Source of the DNA: Bartonella sp. WD16.2
Lineage (GTDB): Bacteria > Pseudomonadota > Alphaproteobacteria > Rhizobiales > Rhizobiaceae
Direction of reading: 5' to 3'
Assembly: GCF_002022505.1 (NCBI RefSeq)
Contig: NZ_CP019781.1
Location: 1,155,001 to 1,219,000 of the forward strand
DNA: 64,000 bases
Shown here one piece after another: positions 19,834 to 31,500 of this stretch. Every line of letters starts with the position of its first letter. Within the stretch, counting starts at the first letter, position 1. The translations under genes and the position numbers were made by a program. The notes beneath the pieces are model-generated. The model was given only the letters and a program-made list of their open reading frames with translations. It was not told the DNA's origin and did not search any database.

Positions 19834-21162
19834 ATGGCAAGTAATGTAAAATTGACAGGTTTAGCACGTGATTTGAAACAGCGGGCAGAAAATTATCAAC
19901 CCATTCGTATTGGACTTATTGGTTGTGGTGAAATGGGAACAGATTTATTGTCAAGTGTTGTACATATGGATGGTATAACAATTGCAGCTGTTGCTACTCG
20001 AACACCATCACGTGTTTTTGATGCAGCTGTTTTAGCATATGGTGAAGAAGGTTATGTACGTGAAGTTGAAAACGCTACAGCTTTGACTCAAACGATTGAA
20101 AGAGGTTTAATTGCTGTTACGGATGATCTTGATCTTGTTTTGGGTAATGAGCAAATTGATATTGTAGTTGATGCAACAGGTCATCCTGAAACAGGCGCTA
20201 AAGTTGGTCTTAAAGCGCTTGAAAATAATAAGCATCTTGTCATGATGAATGTCGAAGCAGACGTTACAATTGGTGCTTATCTTAAGCATGAGGCGGATAA
20301 ACGAGGTTTAATTTATACACTTGGTGCTGGTGACGAACCTTCTTCTTGTATGGAACTTATTGAATTTGTTTCAGCTCTTGGGCATAAGATTGTTGCAGCT
20401 GGTAAAGGAAAAAATAATCCTCTTATTTTTGATGCTACACCAGATTTGTATGAAGAAGAAGCTTTGCGACGAAATATGAATGTTCGCATGTTAGTTGAAT
20501 TTATTGATGGATCTAAAACGATGGTTGAAATGGCAGCCATTGCTAATGCCACAGGTCTCCTGCCAGATTGTCCTGGAATGCACGGTCCACAAGCAGCACT
20601 TGAAGATTTAAACAAAGTACTTATTCCAAAAGAAGATGGTGGTATTTTGAATAGATACGGTGTTGTAGACTATTCAATAGGTCAAGGAGTATCGCCTGGT
20701 GTTTTTGTAATCGCTGAAATAATGCACCCGCGTTTACGCGAACGTATGAAAGATTTAAAAGTTGGGGAAGGGCCATATTTTACCTTTTATCGTCCATATC
20801 ATTTAACCTCGATGGAGGTTCCACTTACCTGCGCACGTGCTGTACTTTATGGTAAATCAGATATGGCACCACTTAATTATCCAGTAGCAGAAGTTTGTGC
20901 TGTTGCAAAAAAAGATCTTTATCCTGGTGATCAACTAGATTCGATTGGTTTATATAGCTACCGTGCTTGGACAATGAGTGCCTCAGAAGCGCGTATACAC
21001 AAAGCTATTCCTTGCGGTCTTCTAGAAAAAGCAACAATTATATCCGAGATTAAAAAGAATGAAATTATCACAGAATATAATACCACCCTTTGCGAAGATC
21101 AGTACATTGTACACCTTCGTTCTCAACAGAATCTTTTATTCAAAAAAGAGGCTTTATTTTAA
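19834..21162 (+). CDS. Homoserine-dehydrogenase-like NAD(P)-dependent oxidoreductase with SAF domain
   Basis: The 442-residue protein has an N-terminal Rossmann fold (IRIGLIGCGEMGTDLL, about 25-40) and a conserved VDATGHPETGAKVGLKAL stretch. A central dehydrogenase-type domain follows, then a C-terminal SAF-like region (VAKKDLYPGDQLDSIG, about 364-379). This layout fits a group often labelled NAD(P)H-dependent oxidoreductase or SAF-domain protein, some members of which act in sugar-acid catabolism. It is not the normal biosynthetic homoserine dehydrogenase, because the catalytic region and length differ. The gene stands alone, so context does not reveal the substrate. Confidence 0.75.
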   Translation: MASNVKLTGLARDLKQRAENYQPIRIGLIGCGEMGTDLLSSVVHMDGITIAAVATRTPSRVFDAAVLAYGEEGYVREVENATALTQTIERGLIAVTDDLDLVLGNEQIDIVVDATGHPETGAKVGLKALENNKHLVMMNVEADVTIGAYLKHEADKRGLIYTLGAGDEPSSCMELIEFVSALGHKIVAAGKGKNNPLIFDATPDLYEEEALRRNMNVRMLVEFIDGSKTMVEMAAIANATGLLPDCPGMHGPQAALEDLNKVLIPKEDGGILNRYGVVDYSIGQGVSPGVFVIAEIMHPRLRERMKDLKVGEGPYFTFYRPYHLTSMEVPLTCARAVLYGKSDMAPLNYPVAEVCAVAKKDLYPGDQLDSIGLYSYRAWTMSASEARIHKAIPCGLLEKATIISEIKKNEIITEYNTTLCEDQYIVHLRSQQNLLFKKEALF

Positions 21163-22512
21163 ATTAAATTAATATTTTTCCAAGTATATTTTTTATTTAT
21201 ACACATATTATTTATCTAAGTCGTTATTTGTTATTTTTTTTCATTGCTTTCTTTTTGTCACCTCCACTTCTGTCATAGTTTTGTAACTTTTCCTAAAACA
21301 AGCTGCAAATCATTGTTCATAACATTTTATTACCAATATAATGAAAATACAATGTAGTCTTACTGGTTATGGTTTGATAATTAATGATTTGTATTTGGTA
21401 AATTATTTTTTTAAATGTAAGAATAAGAAATACTAAAAAATAATAATGTATAATATTATATTTTACAATTCTTTAAAATATTAGGAACCTTTCTAGTCAA
21501 ACTTTTGAAATATATGTTTGCCGATGAATTATGCGATTAAATTGTTAATAGTTATTTTTTCTTTACAGTTCATTTAAAAAATTGTTTAAATCTGGTTATA
21601 TTCATAAATGTTTTATACTAGCAACATGCTGAACGTAGAATAAATGTTAGTAAAATTTTTTTATGTTATTTAAAAAGTTCATGGTGTTTTTGTGCCATAG
21701 TTTGACTATTAATTTGTATTTTAATGCAAAGTGGTATCCTTAACTATTTCCATGGACTATTTAGAATGACCACCATTCTAGCTAGATTTAGCATGTTTTA
21801 TTCCTGATCACTTTCCCTTCTTCTATCCCTAAATTAGATCGTATCTTAATTCTACAATAACATGTTCCCCCATCTTCGACTTTTAACCCAGTTTAAAAAT
21901 TCTTTTCTATGTATAATTCAACGTGATCAGTTCTTGTTATTAAAATTGTTACAGTTAAAAATAAAAACTTTTTTAAGTATTCGTAATAATTTTCCTCCTT
22001 AAACTTAAAAAGTAACAAAGTAATAGATAATTCCCTCGTTGCATTATTAATGATAAGATCAAGCTCTAGACTAAATGATCTTACCCTTCCCAATCAAAAA
22101 AACAGCCATTTCGCCATTCCAAATCAGCAAATTTATAAAACTTTGCAAAAAGAAGAACCCGCTATATGTGTGCAAAATTTCCATATTTCCATTGCCAAAT
22201 CTCAAGAAGTTGTTGTGGGTATGTAACTTACCACTCATTTATGTAATTTATTGAGCTTATTCTTGTTATCTACCTAAAAAAGAGTCTCTCACATTTGCAG
22301 TTTTGACATTTCTTGTATCTAACTTGATACACTGTATTATTAAGACCATTAAAACTGATTTACAGTAGTGACTTATGAAATAATAGTAAATCTGCACAGT
22401 TATTAAATAACCTTCCTTACTAACATTACTTTTAACTTTATAATACTATCTTTTATATGTTGACATATACCGTACTTTAAAAATTGAAGATAACAATGTA
22501 ATCCAATATCAA
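21163..22512. other. Gene-poor AT-rich region before the autotransporter
   Basis: About 1.35 kb without a convincing gene. A 66-codon minus frame (21893-22093) and a 58-codon plus frame (22050-22226) have no recognisable product or good ribosome binding site. The region probably contains decayed sequence. I see no terminator clearly assignable to the autotransporter. Confidence 0.4.
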
Positions 22513-25500
22513 TCAGAAACGATAACGTAGTCCCCCTGAGAAAGTACTTCCTGAAAGACCAGCTTTGGTTAATTTTTGTTGATAAACCACATCACCATGC
22601 AGAGCTATCTGAGATGACAATTGAGCCTGCACACCCACACCTGCTTCCATAGAAGAACCAAACGCACCCAACTGGAATGTATCTTTGAACTGCACAAACT
22701 GCTTTCCTCCAAAGCTGCTCATAAGGTGCAGCTTACCATAGAAAGATACTGAACTATCTTCTTCTACTAAAGAAAATTCTTGAGCAAGACGTCCCCCCAA
22801 ACGTGTTGTTAATTGATTAGGAGAGCCCATATCAATATCAAAACCATCAATATCCCGAGCAGAATTAAATCTCAAATATTGATAAACAAGCTGCATCTGT
22901 GGCTCAAAAACAAGACCTTCATACCCAGTTAAGAAAGCCTTACCACCTGTTAAAGCTGCACGCAGCGGATTACCTGTTATTCTTGCTGTTTTACCTCGCG
23001 CAAGCGTTTCAACATTTCCTCGAGATAAACCGTATGATAAAAGACCATTGACATAAAACCCCATGTTATGCTGCAAACTAGCATAAGCAGTTATAGACCA
23101 GTGATCAAAATTACTTTTTTTACTTTTTTCAACATCTTGAGGTTGGAGTGATAATTTACCATAAGTACCTATAACTCCAACAAATGCACTATTTTGCTCA
23201 TTCTCTAATGTATTCAAAAGAACAGCCGCATCTGTTGCGTAATAACCAAACTTACCACCATAACCGTATTCCGAAATAGATAAGTCAGAAGTGTAGTTGT
23301 GACTACCACCATAACCGCGTATGAAAAAAGCCGGCTTTCCATTGAAAAATGGATCAAATGACGTCACCATTGTCCCTAACAGCTCAGTTTGATTGTTGAC
23401 ATCCATCAACCCAGCATAGAACAAAGCATTAGGCAAGAGAAGATAAGCCGGAACTTGTGGAACGACTATTGGTTTAATCGGCATATCTGGACGACGAGGA
23501 TTAAAAGGAATATATTTATTTTCAAGACGGAAATCCCAAAATTCCCCTTCTCCTTCAACTAATCTTTTTTGTTGATTTGCTTGCCCAAATTCAGAGTCAG
23601 GACCATAGGCGACAAGGTGATATTGGTAAGGAGAATTACCCAACGTAACATAACCATAGTTTAGTTGGAAGGAGTCTTTTTTTGCTACGCCAGAGACTTG
23701 TATTATTGATATACTTTGATTAACATTATCTTCATACCTTGTCTCTTCTTCACTATCTGATGCATCATGTATATGAACTTTAGTATTTCCAGAAACATCA
23801 CCATGAATTAAAACACGATTGGCTTTATCATCATCAAGCAAACCCTTACGATCTGGTTGGACATTAAGATGAATATGTGCACCGCCCTGTGCCCTATAAG
23901 CCTCACCCGATCCTTTTCCTATACGTAATGTTTGGTAATTGTCTGCAGATGACTTATCAAAAACAATAGCACTATCATCTCTAAGCATTATACCTGAAAT
24001 AAACGATGACGGCTTCTTTTGATCTTGACCCTTTCCATTTGTTATAATCCATTGAGCATTATTAGTCAAGTAAAACATAGCGTCAGATTCACGATCAACA
24101 TGTGAACTTCCGGTTAATGAAGAGTTATTAGCCATAATCATTACATAAGATTTATTTTTAGCCTCCAATAGTGAATCACCAGAAACTTTGGAATCCTTAA
24201 AGACGACGATACTTTCAGCCTCATGTCCACGAATGACTATATTATTTGGAACTTTTAAAACTGTATTTATTAGATGAACCGATCCTACTTCTGACTTTTT
24301 GTTTATTTTTGACGTATGATGCGGCGGCGTTAGACTATCTGCGGATCTTCGTGATCTTTTTGAGCGTGTTTCAGATGTTGATTTCTCAGACTCAAGACTT
24401 ATACCATAAGAATTTTCGCCATTTATTGTCATGTTGGAATTTTTGATTTTTACTTCTCCGCTCTCGATATAAATTCCTCTGGCAACACCCGTTAATTCAG
24501 ATTGAAGAAGAGTTACCTTTGCATTATTTGTAACATGTAAACCATTTCCTTTATCTTCGTATCCTTTAATTATAGCTTTGTTTGCGGTAAGATTTGCACC
24601 TTTTCCTTCGACTTTGATGAATTTTGTAGAGTCGACATCATCGGTCTTTTTACCACCTGTGTGCATTATACTTACTTGATTTAAGATAGTTTTTCCAACG
24701 GTTAAACTGACAGCATGCTCTCCTTTAAAATTAATTGAAGTGTCAATTATCATTGCTTCAGCATTTTGAACAGTAACTCCTGTATTAACTTTATTTAAAC
24801 CTGAACGGATCAAAAACAACCTTCCCCCATCCTTTACCTCTGCACCTTGGGTACTACCCATATCGTTTCCATTAATTACAGTGTTTATTGCTGTAAGTAT
24901 TGATTTCTTTTTCTCAATTTTAAGGAAATCTACATCATCATTATTACCGGTGTAGTTCATTTGTACATTATTTAGGAAAATTTTTCCGTTTTTCATTTTA
25001 ACCCCATGTTTTCCCCCAAAATTAACAACCCCATTTCCTATCCATACAGATCCATCTTCGATAGTTATTGCATTTTGAACTTTGGTTAAATGTGAATAAT
25101 TTACAGTGACATGCCCCCCATTTGTCACCATCAAACCATCCGCCTGTCCGTTATCATTACCAATGATCATCACCTTGACTGCGGTAAGATTTGCACCTTT
25201 TCCTTCGACTTTGATGAATTTTGTAGAGTTAGCACCCCTCTTTACCCTTCTATCACCCCCATAGTTCATAATAACGCCATTGAGCACGACCTTCCCCGTT
25301 GAAAGACTGACAGCATGCTCTCCTTTAAACTCAATTTCCCCCTTCTTCATCCAGAATTCACCATTCAACACAGTAACCCCATTTTTGATATTAGAAAAGA
25401 CCGCACTTTCTAACATCACCCGCCCCCCATTTTCCACATGAACCCCTTGTACATGACCATTTCCCTCGATTTTAATGCCCGTCCCCCTAATATCTGCTGT

Positions 25501-28500
25501 ATTTAGAGCATTTCCTTTTGCCTCGACCTTTAAGAAAGTACTCTTGTCATTATCTCCTGTATACTTCATAGCGACATTAGTTAACAAAGCATGGCCCCGA
25601 TTAAGATAGACAGCATGCTCTCCTTTAAAAGTCATCTCCCCACCCAGTACCTGTACAGCACCCTCTTTAATGGTCATCCCATTGTAAACATCAGTATAAG
25701 TTGGCTTCATCAATACAACCCGTCCACCCCTTATTACATGCAAGCCCTGCCCATGACCATTTCCGTTGATTGTTAGATTTGCTGCAACGACTGCGGCCTT
25801 CTTTTTAGAAAGGATCGTTTCCACAGCATTTGTAGTAGTATCCTCTCCGGTAATTTTGATGAAGTCAGCCGTAGGACTATTTCCTTGATAAGTCATTTTG
25901 ACCACCATTAAAGCAACCTGACCCTGGATAAGATCGATGCCGTGCTTTCCATCAAAGCTTATCTCCCCACCTTCCATACGCACAACCCCCTCTGTAACAG
26001 TCATACCATTTTTGACATTGGTAAAGGTTGTATTTTTCAAGACAACCTTTCCGTCCTTTATGACCTTTAAGCCCAGCCCTTTACTTACATTTCCTGAAGT
26101 GGAAATTGTTACATTTTCTGCCAAAACTGTTCCCCCTTCGACCCTCATGAAGTTAGCAGTCTTATCACTGCCCGCATAAGTCATATTGACGCTCTTTAAA
26201 ACAACATTACCCTTTGCAAGATTGATCCCGTAATCTCCTTTAAAAGCAATACCTCCTTTGTCCATAATCACATTCCCCTCTGTAACAATTATACCATTTT
26301 TGACATCGGTAAAGTATGTCTCTTTCAACCACGCCGCTCCACTACTTGTTGTCACTTGTACCCCCATTGCTACCCCTGAAACATTCACCCCCTTCATTAT
26401 TACTTTTCCTCCATACCCCACTTCTACCCCCGTTCCAGTGTTACTAATACCAGATCCTGTAATGGTGAGCTCATTTAACAGGGCATGCCCTAGAACAAGA
26501 TTGATACCGTAGTCTCCATTAAAAGCAATAGATCCCCGGTTCATCACCAGATTCCCACTTGTCATCCGTATTCCCATTCCAACCTTTGAAATCTCCACCC
26601 CCCTCATCATTACTTCTCCTGAGTTACTCACCCCCATCCCTATACTCTTACGACCTTGTCCTGTAATATTGAAACTACTTAACAAAGCCTGTCCCCCACT
26701 GAGATAAATGCCGTGCCCTTCTTTAAAAGTAATGCCTCCTTTTTCCATACGTATGGTACTCCTTCCCTCAACAGTCATACCATTTTTGACATTGGTAAAG
26801 GTTGTATTTTTCAACCACACTGCTCCCCCCTTTATGACCTTTAAGCCCTGCCCCTTGTCATTTCCTGTGATTGTTACATTTTCTGCCAAAACTGTTCCCC
26901 CTTCAACATTGATGAAGTTAGCAGTCTTATCACTGCCCGTATAAGTCATATTAACACCCCTTAAAGCAGCATTCCCCCTTGCAAGATTGATCCCGTAATC
27001 TCCATCAAAGCTCATCTCCCCACCTTCCATAAACACATCCCCGTTTTCGATATTCATCCCTTTTGCAACATTTCCCAAATGCGTCTCTTTCAACCATGCC
27101 TCTCCCCTCATCACCTCTACCCCCGTTCCAACCTCTGAAATATGTACATTCTCCAACATCACCTTCCCCTCCTCCATCATCACCCCCTTACCCTGCTTTT
27201 TCTCTCCTATAATCTGCGTCCCTGTCAAACGAGCATTCACCGATCCCTCCATATATACTCCAGCCCCAGTCCCATCCCCCTTAAACTCAATCTTCGTCCT
27301 ATCTTTCACCATCAACATCCCATCCCCTATCATAACGATCCCCTTCTCCACCTCTTTTATCGTTCCCCCACTAACCATCACCTTTTTCCCCTCCGCATAT
27401 ACCCCCATACCAACCTGTGAAATATCCACATTGGTCATCGTCATCTTTTCCCCCTCCATCCATACCCCCATACCACTTCTCCCTCCTGTAATCGTTACCT
27501 CTGTCAACTCAGTACTCTTCACCAATTTCCCCACCTTCACCCCATACCCATCCCCCATAAAGTGAATTGTCGTCCCACCCTTCACCGTCAGATCCCCTGC
27601 CAACACCTCCACCCCCTTCCAAACCCCTTTTATCGACCCTCCCTTCACCGTCACCCTTCCTTCCCCCCCCGCATATACCCCGTACCCTGCTTTCCCTCCC
27701 GTAATCACCGTCCCCGTCAACTCAGCACTCTTTACCGATCCCCTCACATACACCCCATACCCCCGCGTAAAATTAATTGTCGTATTATCCTTCACTTCCA
27801 ACGTCCCCTTTCCCATCATAACGATCCCCGTTTGCACCTCTTTTATTGACCCCCCACTAACCATCACCGTTCCCCCACTCACATATACCCCGTACCCTGC
27901 TTTCCCTCCCGTAATCACCGTCCCCATCAAAGTAGCACTCTGCACCTTCTCTCCCACATACACCCCATACCCATTCCTAAACTGAATCTCTGTTTTCTCC
28001 TCCACCTTGAGCATCCCATTCCCTAACATAGCTATCCCCGTTTGCACCTCTTTTATCGACCCTCCTGTGATTGTCAGATTCCCTGCCTTCACCTCCACCC
28101 CCATTTGTACATTTGAAATATTCACCTTATCCATCGTCATCATTTTCCCCATCGCCCACACCCCGTATCCCTCTCCCCCTCCCTTAATTTGTACATTTGT
28201 CAAAGTAGCACTCGTCACTGACCCTCCCACCTTTACCCCATAGTCCCCCGTAAAACTAATCATCGAGTTCCCACTCTCTCCACTCACCTTGAGCACCCCA
28301 CTTCCTGACATATCTATTCCCGTTTCAACCCCCGAAATACGTACATCCTCCAACGTCATCATCATCTTTTCCGAACTACTTGCCCACACCCCGTACCCAC
28401 TTCCATCTCCCGTAATCTGCGTCCCCATCAAACGAGCACTCTTCACTTTATCTCCCACTCTCACCCCATACCCTGCCTTAAAACTAATCGTCCCCTCCCT

Positions 28501-31500
28501 TATCACCAACTTCCCACTTCCCGCATATACCCCCATTACGACCCCTGAAATACCCACCTTATCCAACATCAATGTCATCTTTTCCGAACTATTTGCCCAT
28601 ACCCCTGTACCACTTCCCTGATCACCTCCCGTAATCCTCACATCCGTCAAACGAACACTCTTCACCGATGCTCCCACCTTCACCCCATACCCATCCCCCG
28701 TAAAATTAATCGTCGAATTTCCACTCACCCCAAGCACCTCTAACGTCCCACTTTCCACTTCTATCCCCGTTTGCACCCCTGAAATATCCACCTTATCCAT
28801 CATCACCTCTCCCCTCATCACATATACCCCCTTTCCAACCCCTGAAATATCCACCTTCTCCATCGTCATCATTTTCCCCGCCATTATCACCCCAATCCCC
28901 TTATCCTTTCCCTCTCCCTTAATCGTTACCTCTGTCAACTCAGCCGTCGCTGTTCCTCCCCACACACCCACCCCGGTTCCATTCTCCGTAACCGTAATCA
29001 CCGTCCCATCCTCCACCGTCAACGTCCCACTTCCCGCCATATCTATCCCCATTTGCACATTTGTTATCTCCCCTCCCTTCACTGTCAGATTCCCCCCCTC
29101 CATCCACACCCCCGTACCCTTTCCTTCTCCCCTAATCGTCACCCCTGTCAAAGTAGTACTTGTCACCGCTGTTCCCACCTTCACCCCGTGCGTCCCCTTA
29201 AACTCAATCCTCGTCCCATCCTCCACCTTTAACGTCCCACTTCCAGACATATCTATCCCCGTTTGCACCTCTCTTATCCACCCCCCTGTCACCGTCACCT
29301 TCCCTCCCTCTGCATGTACCCCCGTACCCGTGCCATCTCCCCCAGTTCCCCTAATCGTCACCCCTGTCAAAGTAGCACTCGTCACCGATCCTCCCACCTT
29401 CACCCCATGCGTCCCCTTAAACTCAATCCTCGTCCCATCCTCCACCGTCAACGTCCCACTTCCCGCCATATCTATCCCCATTTGCACATCTGTCATCGAC
29501 CCTCCTGTGATCGTCATTGTTCCCGTCCCCTTCTTCACCTCTACCCCCAATTGTACCTTTGAAATATCCACACTGGTCAACGTCACATTTCCCGTCCCCT
29601 CCATCCACACCCCCGTACCCTTTCCATCAGTTCCCTCAATCATCACATTTGTCAAAGTAGCACTTGTCACCCCTCCCCCCACTCTCACCCCATGCTTTCC
29701 CTTAAACTCAATCCTCGTCCCATCCTTCACCACCAACGTCCCCTTTTCCATATCTATCCCCATTTGCACATCTGTCATCGACCCTCCTGTGATCGTCATT
29801 GTTCCCGTCCCCTTCTTCACCTCTACCCCCAATTGTACCTTTGAAATATCCACACTGGTCAACGTCACATTTCCCGTCCCCTCCATCCACACCCCCATAC
29901 CCTTTCCATCTCCCCTAATCATCACCCCTGTCAAAGTAGCACTTGTCACCGCTGTTCCCACCTTCACCCCATGTGTCCCCGTAAACTCAATCCTCGTCCC
30001 ATCCTTCACCACCAACGTCCCCTTTTCCATATCTATCCCCATTTGCACATTTGTTATCTCCCCTCCCTTCACTGTCAGATCCCCATTCCCTGTCACCTTT
30101 ACCCCCACTTGTACCTTTGAAATCTCCACCATATTCATCGTCACACTTCCCGTCCCCTCCGCAGTTACCCCCGTACCACCCCCATTTCCCGTAATCACCG
30201 TCCCCATCAACTCAGCCGTCACATTATTTTGTATCTTCACCCCATATCCATCCGTAAAACTAATTGTCGTCCCCCCATCCATCACCAATTTCTTACCCCC
30301 CTCCATATTTATCCCCCACTTCACTTCTTTTATCGACCCTCCTGTGATCGTCATTGTTCCCGTCCCCTTCTTCACCTCTACCCCCAATTGTACCTTTGAA
30401 ATATCCACATTGGTCATCGTCACATTTCCCGTCCCCTCCGCATATACCCCCTTACCCGTATCCTGACTCCCTCCCGTAATCTTCACCTTTGTCAACTCAG
30501 CACTTGTCGCCGTCCCCGACACCTTCACCCCATACCCATTCCCCGTAAACTCAACCGTCCCCATATTCATCACCAACTCGCCTGCCACCGCATCCACCCC
30601 CATTTTAACCTTTGAAATCTCCACCATATTCAACGTGACTTTCCTCGCAGTCCCCGCATATACCCCCGTACCACCCCCTCCTTTAATCTTCACCTTTGTC
30701 AACTCAGCACTTGTCGCCATCCCCGACACATACACCCCCTGACTCCCTCCCGTAATCTCTCCCATATTCATCTCAAACTTTCCCCCCGTCGCATACACCC
30801 CATAGGTCTTCCCCGTAATCGTCACCCCTGTCAATTTAGCCGTCCCACTCTCCTGCACCCACACCCCCGTCCCATTCTCTCCCTCAATCGTCCCCCCATT
30901 CATCTCCAACCTCCCACTCCCATCCACCTTCACCCCCCACGTCTTCCCCCCAATCGACCCTTCTGTTACCTTCAGCGTCCCCTTTGTCACCTGCACCCCT
31001 GTTTTGAAATTTGAAACATTCACCGTATTCAACGTGACTGTCCCCGAGCTATCCATCTTCACCCCCGTACCCGTACCCTGATTTCCATCCTTTCCCGTAA
31101 TTGATCCCCCCGTCATAGTAGCACTCCCTCCTGTTATATTAAGCCCCGTCCCATACATCCCCGTAACCGTAATCCCCACCCTTGTCAAATCAGCCGTCGC
31201 ACTTTCCGACACCTTCACCCCATAGGTCTTCCCTTCAATCGACCCTTCTGTTACCTTCAGTATCCCCTTTATCGCCTCCACCCCTGTTTGCACCCCTGAA
31301 ACATTCACCGTATTCAACGTGACTGTCCCCGAGCTATCCATCTTCACCCCCGTACTCCTACTCACAGCTCTCCCACTTCCCGTAATTGATCCCCCCGTCA
31401 TAGTAGCACTCCCTCCTGTTATATTAAGCCCCGTCCCATACATCCCCGTAACCGTAATCCCCACCCTTGTCAAATCAGCCGTCGCACTTCCCGACACCTT

